Shown: piece by piece, positions 53,025 through 61,200 of the stretch
How the letters are laid out: the number at the start of each line of letters is the position of its first letter
Numbering within the stretch: the stretch's first letter is position 1
NCBI RefSeq assembly: GCF_024713945.1
Contig: NW_027461519.1
Location: 248,001-312,000 of the forward strand
Direction: 5' to 3'
DNA length: 64,000 nt
Source: Dermatophagoides farinae
Lineage: Eukaryota; Arthropoda; Arachnida; Sarcoptiformes; Pyroglyphidae
Notes under the pieces: generated by a model
Databases searched by the model: none
What the model was told of the DNA's origin: nothing
What the model saw: only the letters and a program-made list of their open reading frames with translations
Program-made: the position numbers and the translations under genes

Positions 53025-55520
53025 TCAATCAATGTCTTCTGATGAAGTCAGTATAATTGACTCTTCAACGTCATGAGCGGGCTCGCGCTCTACATTAAGT
53101 TGAATAGAGCTAGAATCTGCTAACATTTCGTTAGACTGAATTTGTTCGACTGGCTGAACGGAAAGTGGGTTCTCAATGGTTTGTTCGACTGGCTGAACGG
53201 AGAGTGGGTTCTCTATGGTTTGTTCGGTTGGCTGAACGGAGAGTGGGTTTTCTATGGTTTGTTCGACGGGCTGAACGGAGAGTGGGTTTTCTATGGTTTG
53301 TTCGACGGGCTGAACGGAGAGTGGGTTTTCTACAGTTTGTTCGACTGGCGGAACGGAGAGTGGGTTTTCTACAGTTTGTTCGACTGGCTGAACGGAGAGT
53401 GAGTTCTCTACGGTTTGTTCGACTGACTGAACGGAAATTGGGTTCTCTGCATTTTGTTCTGATATTTCGAATTTGTCAAACTTAACTTTCTTCTCAGGTT
53501 GGGCTAGAGTTTCAACAGACGAAGCGAAAACAGGTACGTCATTAACAATGTCAGATTCTTGTATGATAAGAGGAATGAAGTGGTGGTTTTGAAATTCGTA
53601 GATTTTGGCGTTTTTGATTAAATCACGGTTGAGTTCTGCCGATAAAATTACAATGGTACAGTGTACAGACAATGTTGTCAAGACAGATTCGATCAATTTG
53701 TGGTAAGAAAGAGGAATTTGTTCGAAAATATTGTTGTAAACAATAAGGCTGACTTTCTTTAGTAAAGATTTGATGAACAACATGCAGGCAATCACAGTTG
53801 GAGTGACTTTGTGTTGAACTTCACGAAGACGTCTTGAAGCATTTTCACCGGTGAAAGAACTGAAAATACTTTCGAAGTTAAGTTCTTTAATAATGTTGTC
53901 CAAGTCCTCTTTAGTAACGTTTTCATCGTTGACTCCCAATAACATGAATTCGTACGCAGTCAAGAAATAGTCGATGTCGTCAGTGTAGTTGCAGAACAAC
54001 GAGTTGTTGGTCAATTTAGAGTTGCTTATCATGCTAAGTAACATGGAGGCGTCATTGAAATCCTGGATCGACTTGCTGCTCTTTTCGGAATGGCTCAATT
54101 GAACAGGAGATATTGTGTTCAAGTTTTGAGTCAAGAAATTTCCAATGCATTCTCTGTAGAATGAAGACATCTTGTATATATACACAATGGTGTGAGCTTC
54201 AATAAGAAGATTGGCATTTTTGAGAATCTGTGTACCAGTTAACTTGCAATACATGTTTGCATTAATGAGTTCCAAATTAGAATCTAAGTCTTCAATGTCA
54301 ATAGAGCAAGAAAGTAAGTTTTCAACGGGCGGTAAATACAACGGTTTTTCCTCAACGATTCTCATTATTGGAAGAGCTTTGATTGATAAATCACTAAGTG
54401 CGCTTGAGAATGTTGGAACCAGTGAAGAACTGTTGATGTAACCTAAAGCGATTTTGGTGAAATAAGCAAGTGTTTTGAAATCTATAGAGTCAGATTGAAA
54501 GTTGACGTACAACGAGAACGACAAAAGGGAGACGACAATAATAAATGTCGCGCTCTTGTTCCAAACGATAGATAAAATAGAAAATCTTGATTCTTGGGTA
54601 TCAATCTTCTTATATTCCTTGAAATATTTGACTATGGTTTTGTTGCTGTTATCATATTCATTCCAAGCTGAAATAGTCGGTAAACAGTTAAACTTTGAAG
54701 TAATTGCTGAAATTAAGAGAAGTCTGGATCTCTGTCTATCGTGAGCTATCTTTCGTTTTCGTTCATTGATCTTTAGAACGACCAACTTGTACACGTTAGC
54801 AAAGAATAATATCAGAAGCGAAGCCATAATTGTGAAATCAGCAAACGAAACTACAAGATCAATTAAAATGAAAGTTGATGTAAATAATTTTAGGCAGTTA
54901 GGTATGGTTTCCAAAATAACCAGTTTAGCTAATTTGACATTAAGCATTGAGTAATCCGCAAGCATTACTGCAAGTTGCGAAGGTGTAATGTGTTTTTGAA
55001 GTTTTTTACTGTTTTCATAGTTGGTTATGCAAGTTGCAAACAAAGGAACTTTTGTGTTTGGCAAATAGTGGCTGAGTAAGAGTTTAGATAATGCAGTCAT
55101 GATAGGCTCGGCTACAAACAAGGCTGCGACTTTTGAAAACTGAATTAAACCTTTCTCGTCGATTATTTTTCCAGTGTCTCTGCAACGTTGAAAATGTTCG
55201 GGCAAATTCTTAAGTTCCTTAATCGTCATGATATCACACATGGGCCCCGCCGCGCTAAGACCAATGGCAGTAATAAGTGCTGCCCACGATTTTTTGTTTT
55301 GTGGTTTTACTTGCTTCAAACTAAACTTCAATACTTCCCATGTTCTAATAGAACTGTTTTTAGAATAATCCTCGTAGTCTAAACTATGAGTTAAGTTATA
55401 AGATTCATATTTTGAGACAGCCGGCCGCACGTTTGTACCAAACGGCACGAGAGATGCCTCTGGATAGTAGTACTCGTCGAGAATAAGTTCTTTGTTTTTT
55501 GATTCACTTGCTTTTCTCAT
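53025..55520 (-). CDS. ATM1-like ABC half-transporter with degenerate nucleotide-binding domain and repeat tail
   Basis: The product is 831 residues. The N-terminal about 400 residues hold an ABC exporter-type membrane domain (several hydrophobic segments, for example TFILIDLVVSFADFTIMASLLILFFANV). The following about 250 residues align in layout with an ABC ATPase, but its motifs are ruined. The Walker A position reads AHTIVYIYKMSSFYREC (about residues 440-456) with no GxxGxGK, the signature position reads GENASRRLREVQHK in place of LSGGQ, and the Walker B region reads VSLIVYNNIFEQIP with no Asp-Glu. ATP hydrolysis is therefore unlikely. The C-terminus carries eight 13-residue repeats, then an acidic end. 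It sits directly downstream of the intact ABC gene on the same strand, suggesting a heterodimer partner. Confidence 0.7.
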   Translation of the reverse strand: MRKASESKNKELILDEYYYPEASLVPFGTNVRPAVSKYESYNLTHSLDYEDYSKNSSIRTWEVLKFSLKQVKPQNKKSWAALITAIGLSAAGPMCDIMTIKELKNLPEHFQRCRDTGKIIDEKGLIQFSKVAALFVAEPIMTALSKLLLSHYLPNTKVPLFATCITNYENSKKLQKHITPSQLAVMLADYSMLNVKLAKLVILETIPNCLKLFTSTFILIDLVVSFADFTIMASLLILFFANVYKLVVLKINERKRKIAHDRQRSRLLLISAITSKFNCLPTISAWNEYDNSNKTIVKYFKEYKKIDTQESRFSILSIVWNKSATFIIVVSLLSFSLYVNFQSDSIDFKTLAYFTKIALGYINSSSLVPTFSSALSDLSIKALPIMRIVEEKPLYLPPVENLLSCSIDIEDLDSNLELINANMYCKLTGTQILKNANLLIEAHTIVYIYKMSSFYRECIGNFLTQNLNTISPVQLSHSEKSSKSIQDFNDASMLLSMISNSKLTNNSLFCNYTDDIDYFLTAYEFMLLGVNDENVTKEDLDNIIKELNFESIFSSFTGENASRRLREVQHKVTPTVIACMLFIKSLLKKVSLIVYNNIFEQIPLSYHKLIESVLTTLSVHCTIVILSAELNRDLIKNAKIYEFQNHHFIPLIIQESDIVNDVPVFASSVETLAQPEKKVKFDKFEISEQNAENPISVQSVEQTVENSLSVQPVEQTVENPLSVPPVEQTVENPLSVQPVEQTIENPLSVQPVEQTIENPLSVQPTEQTIENPLSVQPVEQTIENPLSVQPVEQIQSNEMLADSSSIQLNVEREPAHDVEESIILTSSEDID
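53138..53443 (-). repeat. Tandem 39-bp repeat encoding 13-residue units
   Basis: About eight in-frame copies of a 39-bp unit encode NPLSVQPVEQT(I/V)E with few substitutions. The copies are nearly identical in DNA, indicating recent expansion or homogenisation. The array stays in frame inside the degenerate ABC gene and is probably length-variable between isolates. Confidence 0.95.
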
Positions 55521-56017
55521 AATTCAAAAAAATTCAAAAAACTTTAAAAAAATAAAAATTTTATAACATGTTTATATAAGATGCTAGTTTTCCTAAATTA
55601 GTAAATATATTTTTGCTGTTAACTCTTTATTACTGTTAGAAAAAAAAGTTTTAACTTATTGCATAGTAAAATACAACAATGTTTATTAGAGTTAAATACG
55701 ACTTTCAGTTTATTATCAACTCTATAACACATTATATACTAGTTTCAAACTAGTTAATATACAACTAAGTTTGTTTAAGTTATTAGACATGTAATGACTG
55801 TGTAACTTTTTTATTAATTATGGTCATTGTATTTATCCAATATATTTTAAATTACTAAATTTTTTGGAGCTGAGCGGCGACACAAAATATTTTTTTAATT
55901 TTTTTGAAAACATCATTTATCAATTCAAATACACAGCCTTGTTGCACAGCGATATAGTTTTTTATTGAGTTTTTTTGTATAAATTTTAAAATATCTTTGT
56001 TGAAACGGTACTTAAAA
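55521..56017. other. Intergenic AT-rich region (497 nt) between the two ABC genes
   Basis: No frame or RNA gene is seen. The spacing is too large for a simple bicistronic transcript in a compact eukaryote, so the downstream ABC gene probably has its own promoter here. Confidence 0.5.
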
Positions 56018-58063
56018 CTAAGCACTGCAACATGAATCTCCGCTTAAGCAATGCATCGCAATATCTTTATTTTGTAGTGGTTTAGGTTTTGTGTTTTCAA
56101 CATAGTCAAACAAATTTTTAAATATCAAACCGTTTTTCTCTAGCTCACCAAACGAGCCACGCTCTACAATTAAACCTTTGTCGAGGATGATCACTTCATC
56201 TAAGTCTTTTAATAAATACGGTTCATGAGTGACTACAATCATGGTTTTATCTTCACAAAACTTTTTAATGACCTCTAATACTTTATTTTCGTTGATTTTA
56301 TCAAGAAAAGTGGTCACCTCGTCAATTAACACAATTGAAGGGTTTTTAAGCGCACATCTGATAATTGATAGTAATTGTTTTTCACCTCCAGACAAGTTAG
56401 AACCATTTTCTTCAATTATGGCGTCATAACCGCCTATTTTCTTCACTAACGACTGCAACTCTAGTGAGTTGACAACTTTATCAATATCATTATCAGTTAT
56501 TGCAGCTTCGTTATTGCCAAAAAGCAAGTTTTCGCGTAAAGATCCGTTAAACAAATATGCTTGCTGAGGTATCACAGCGATTTTATTTCGCAAGCTGTTG
56601 ATAGAGACATCACTGATATTTTGACCACAAACTAATATTTCTCCTTTTTCAGCATCGTATAATCGCATTAAGAGTTTTAGCAAAGAAGTCTTTCCAGCTC
56701 CGTTAGTTCCAGTAATACCAATCTTTGCTTTTCCTGGAATAAATAAATTGAAATTTTTAATGACATAATCAGTTGAACCCGGATACTTGAAAAAAAGATT
56801 ATTGAATCTAATAGACCCTCGGTTTATTACAAGTTCCTTTTTTGCTTCATCTTGGATATTTTGTTCATTCATTAAAATTTCGCTGACTTTTTTCATTCGT
56901 CTCCAATTCAAGATCCATGTTTGAGTCAATGTTCCTAGAAAATGTAAAGTAGATGAAATGTTTTGAAACGCTGAAGCCGTTGCAGAAACTTGTTTTATTA
57001 AAGAAGTTGAGTTTCCCGGTTCCGCGGATAATATAGTTTGACTCACAGCTTTCAAGGAGCCAGTTTCTAAAAACAATTTTTGGAAAAAATTAAGTATATG
57101 GAGACTAGACACTACCTTGGTGTCTGCTCGAACATAATCGATCATGGCTGTTTTTAACCTTTCGTTCGAAGTCTGAGTGGCATCTAATAACCTAACTAAA
57201 TCAGCTGCAGTCATTGTTTCGATTAATTTTCCTTTAAAGTTGAACTTCTTTAAACCCATGCTTTCTCGCTGTTTTATTCTATGCTGAGTGTAACCAAGTG
57301 TAAATAAAAAATAAGTAGACAGAGTCATTTTGTTAAACAATCGCGTTTTAGGTGATACGTTGGAAAGCTTATTGACTTTCAGAACCAATTCGGAAATATC
57401 CAACATTGTTGGAATGACTCTGTGCATAAAATTACTGGAAAAAGCTGAAGCAGATTTAAAGTTTTCGAGCAGTTCTGTAGTGAACGCTCCAGAGGTAGTT
57501 GATATTAGTCCGTTATACTGAGAAGAGTTTATTATGTTGATAAGTTTATTCGAATTTCTTATTTCCATTTTATCAGTTACTCTATGAAATAATATTGCAC
57601 TTAGCTCATTCGAACTAAACGTTAAAAATTTCGACAAAAACCATTTTGAAAGTAAAGTGTTCACCTTAGAATTTTTGATGTTAAAATCTGATAAGGTTGA
57701 AAGCTTCGACAATTCAGCCGATAAATCAGCAAAATAAGAAATAGAAGCAAATTTGGCTTTTCTATTGAGCAAGATAAGTAAAAGAGTTCCAAGTGTTTCT
57801 AACTTAGATATTTTATCTTCTGGATAAATCAAACTACATGTCCATAAGAAGTGTTTGAACTTGCTATTTAATTTTGATTTTGGCAAAGCTAAATCATTTG
57901 CAATCCTGGGTTGTACATTTTGTATTGTTTTACTATTTTCCTTTAATTTCGATGAAAAGTTTAAATTCTCACTCAAAAAAACATTTTTGGAACTTAATTT
58001 ATTTGTCAGTTTAGTACTACTTCTTGGAATAGACTTTTCTTTGTTAAAATATGATTTTAACAT
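56018..58063 (-). CDS. ATM1/ABCB-type ABC half-transporter with intact ATPase domain
   Basis: The product is 681 residues. After a Ser/Lys-rich N-terminus, LIYPEDKISKLETLGTLLLILLNRKAKF (about residues 79-106) resembles the ATM1 WPKD-to-TM1 segment. The membrane domain is poorly hydrophobic. The ATPase domain is complete: Walker A GITGTNGAGKTSLL (about 447-460), Q-loop VIPQQAYLFNGSLRENLLFG, signature LSGGEKQLL (about 554-562), Walker B IVLIDEVTTFLD (about 575-586), H-loop VVTHE (about 612). ATM1 exports a glutathione-linked sulfur compound from mitochondria or their remnants for cytosolic Fe-S assembly. Location and substrate here are inference. The C-terminus ends in a Cys motif (CLSGDSCCSA). 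Confidence 0.8.
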   Translation of the reverse strand: MLKSYFNKEKSIPRSSTKLTNKLSSKNVFLSENLNFSSKLKENSKTIQNVQPRIANDLALPKSKLNSKFKHFLWTCSLIYPEDKISKLETLGTLLLILLNRKAKFASISYFADLSAELSKLSTLSDFNIKNSKVNTLLSKWFLSKFLTFSSNELSAILFHRVTDKMEIRNSNKLINIINSSQYNGLISTTSGAFTTELLENFKSASAFSSNFMHRVIPTMLDISELVLKVNKLSNVSPKTRLFNKMTLSTYFLFTLGYTQHRIKQRESMGLKKFNFKGKLIETMTAADLVRLLDATQTSNERLKTAMIDYVRADTKVVSSLHILNFFQKLFLETGSLKAVSQTILSAEPGNSTSLIKQVSATASAFQNISSTLHFLGTLTQTWILNWRRMKKVSEILMNEQNIQDEAKKELVINRGSIRFNNLFFKYPGSTDYVIKNFNLFIPGKAKIGITGTNGAGKTSLLKLLMRLYDAEKGEILVCGQNISDVSINSLRNKIAVIPQQAYLFNGSLRENLLFGNNEAAITDNDIDKVVNSLELQSLVKKIGGYDAIIEENGSNLSGGEKQLLSIIRCALKNPSIVLIDEVTTFLDKINENKVLEVIKKFCEDKTMIVVTHEPYLLKDLDEVIILDKGLIVERGSFGELEKNGLIFKNLFDYVENTKPKPLQNKDIAMHCLSGDSCCSA

Positions 58064-58273
58064 TTTTTTGTAAAATAAGTTTCAAGATTTTACAAATTTT
58101 TTTCATTCTAAAAATAAAACAATGTTAACCTCTAACAAATGTTAAAGTAAAAAAATTTCTAGTAGCGGTTATGGTTTGTTAATTTTGTTTTCAAAATGTT
58201 GTGCTTCAATAAATTTATTTTGCAAGCGCGTTTGCTACACTCATATAAAACTTTTTTGTGATTAGATATTAAA

Positions 58274-61200
58274 ATGCATGAAGTTATTGAATTATTAAAT
58301 CAAACGTCCTTACACTCAAATTCTTGTCAAAACAAGAAGGTTATGGACGACAGTAATGGTGTCATTCGTTTCAATCTTTGTTTTGACTTAATGAACGCCA
58401 TTTTAGATTCAAATGAAGGCTATATATGTAGTTACTTGGATGATCTGGCAAAAAACGTGAACATTAGTGTTTTATCTGATTATTTAGCATCGATAAAAAC
58501 CTGCTTATTCCCAAATTTACTAGCTATTGAACATTTTAAGGTTCTTGTAATTGCTTTACATGTTCTATTATTTTTTGATCTAGATAGAGCCTTACAACTT
58601 AACCCTTACAATATATATTTGAAACATATATATAATAAAAATGTTGTACATGAGGAAATAGATTATTCACAGTCGCTAGATGTAATTTTGAAAAAAAATT
58701 GTTGGCAAAATCTAGAACTTGATCCAAGAATTTTTGCGGTCAACAATTGTATTAATATTGACTTACAAGTATTATTAATATACACATATTCTTCTGGTAG
58801 ACTCAATATGTTAATGTTACAAGTAATTCGGAGTTTAGTTAAATTTTGTTCTTCAACTGATGAAGTTCACAAGCAATATTTTGAACAAGTTCAAAAAATT
58901 TGTAGCGAGTCAAGTTCAAATAAAAATTTGTCTGAACGTAAGCTCAAAAACTTTCCCGTTTATAATCAAATTATAAACTTGAAACGGGCTTATTCCTATG
59001 CTGTTGAAAGAGTTATTGATGAATCAAAGTTTGAATGGTACAGAAGTATGCTTATAGAATCAGAACCAAACACAATAGTAGATACTCTCGAAGATTTAAG
59101 AAAAGATTTATGGTTTAATGAAGTTTTACCATTTGCTAATGATAGTAAAGAAAAGGTAGTATCACTATTGACTCCAATGCTCGGTCATTCTTCTGTTCAA
59201 GTGAGAGAATACGCAGTAAACATATTCACTTACTTAAATAATCGACATAATTGGGAATATCAAGCGCCACTGTTAGCAGATGTGAAAGAAATTAATGACG
59301 ATTATATCATTACTTTGACATTATTTCTATCCACGCACCCATCTGAAAAGAAAAAAGGTCCTTCAAACTTTTACTTGTGTGTATATTCTCCAGAAACAGA
59401 AAAAGGTCAAGATAATAAATACTTTTGTAGTTTCAAGTATTACAAGGTTAGCTGGACACCGTTTTACGATAACAATTTAAAAAATAGGGTAGTCACAGCA
59501 ATATTTGATTCAAAAACAATGTATAAATGGACCTCGACAATAAATCTAGGAAAATTCACAAAGTGTGGTTTCTACGATTACAGGCTTTTTTATTATTCTT
59601 ATTCTGAAAATAGATTTGTTACAGCTACTCCTTTAGTTGACGAGCAATCTTGTGTAAAACAATCCTCCTATAGTTTAGCAAGCATAGATGAAAATGCTGA
59701 CGAAGTTTTATTTGACGAAAATGATAAAATTAAACTAATATACAATAAGTTGAAGCAAGAATATAACGGTGTGTTACCGATTCAAGGTAGAACCATCGTT
59801 CTGGCACCGAAAGTTAAACATAAAATTTATGCCGAAGTCAATGTAGATTATTATAATGCTACATATCTTGCTAATGGTGAAATAGCAAAGCGAGGAAATT
59901 TTCGTGAATTGTCCAATTCGGTTTGCAAAATAAAAAGTTCAGGTATAGATGGGCTTTTTTTCGATTCATGTATGGAACGTAACACCGGATTACCAACTGA
60001 AAATGGTTCTTTCGAAAGAGAAAGTGCTTCACCATACGTAATTATTTGTCGAAAAACACCTGCATCAATTCTAGGAGGTTCGAAAGAATTTGAAGAATTA
60101 TCTTTAGAGGCTAAAAAAAATGATCTTAAGTTGTTTATAGAAGCGCCAATCAGAATCAGTTCTACTCATTCTCATAGAATTTATTCGAGCTCAATTTTAA
60201 AAACCGTAGATTCGCACGGATTAACAAAGATTGTTACCGGAACCCCAGGTAAATATATTAAACATCATGAAACTGCAATGCTTAACTTTAGAGATTCCCA
60301 AGTTTGGAGACAATATATTGACGATATCATTCATTGGATCGACAAATTCGACATTGATGGTGTTCGAATTGAAAACGCAATTCATTTTCCTGTTTATTTC
60401 CCCATGAATTTGCATGAACTCAAAAGAAGGGAGCCCGATTACCAAATGAGTTATAGCGATGAAGAAATTTTCAAAGGTTCAGTAATTAAAAAAGTTGTAC
60501 AGGAAGATGACATTATTCGAGGAATATATGATACAAAGTACTTTCATAAATTCTACGCTCATCCAATTTATGTATATTTAACGAAAGAGCTCTGGTCTGT
60601 TAAAAACGATTTATATATATTTGCTGACTGTGGAATATTAAATAATGATGATTACGATAAAGTATCATGTTTAGCAAGATCTGGGTTAATACCATTCTCG
60701 ATGAATACCGCTACAATTTTACCAAAAGTATTTGGAACTTGTGTATCAACTAATGGAGAAATCAAGCAATGTGCAAGATCAGATGTTTCTACTTTGCACG
60801 CCTGGCACAGGGAAATTCATAAAAATTTGCCAGCTTCTACGCCTTTAATAACTTTTTCTTGTTATCCAAACAGTCCACTTCCAGCGATAATATACAAAGC
60901 AGGAGTTTGGGCAGCGGTTGATTTCCATTTTTTAGCAAATGACATTCCATGTATCTCGATTGAAGAACAGTCAGAATCTACGCTGCGTTTAAATTTATGT
61001 AAATATACATCTGACGTTTTGCACATTGAGCAAGAAGAAAACGAACCAAGAAAACTTGATGAAGATGATTATGAAAGCGAAAACAGCCAACAAAATGAAC
61101 TTAGTTCATTAAATTTACTTTCGAGATCTATGAAAGACATAATTAAGACGCATTATGAACTTTCTAAAACAATTTCATTAAGTTCTGGTAAAACTTTGAA

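Noticed and set aside
53138-53443. Possible CRISPR array
   Set aside because: The units are contiguous, in frame, have no spacers, and lie inside a eukaryotic gene.
53142-53485. Plus-strand repeat-containing frames (FDWLNGEWV and ERRVGSL types)
   Set aside because: They are antisense shadows of the 13-residue repeat in the minus-strand ABC gene.
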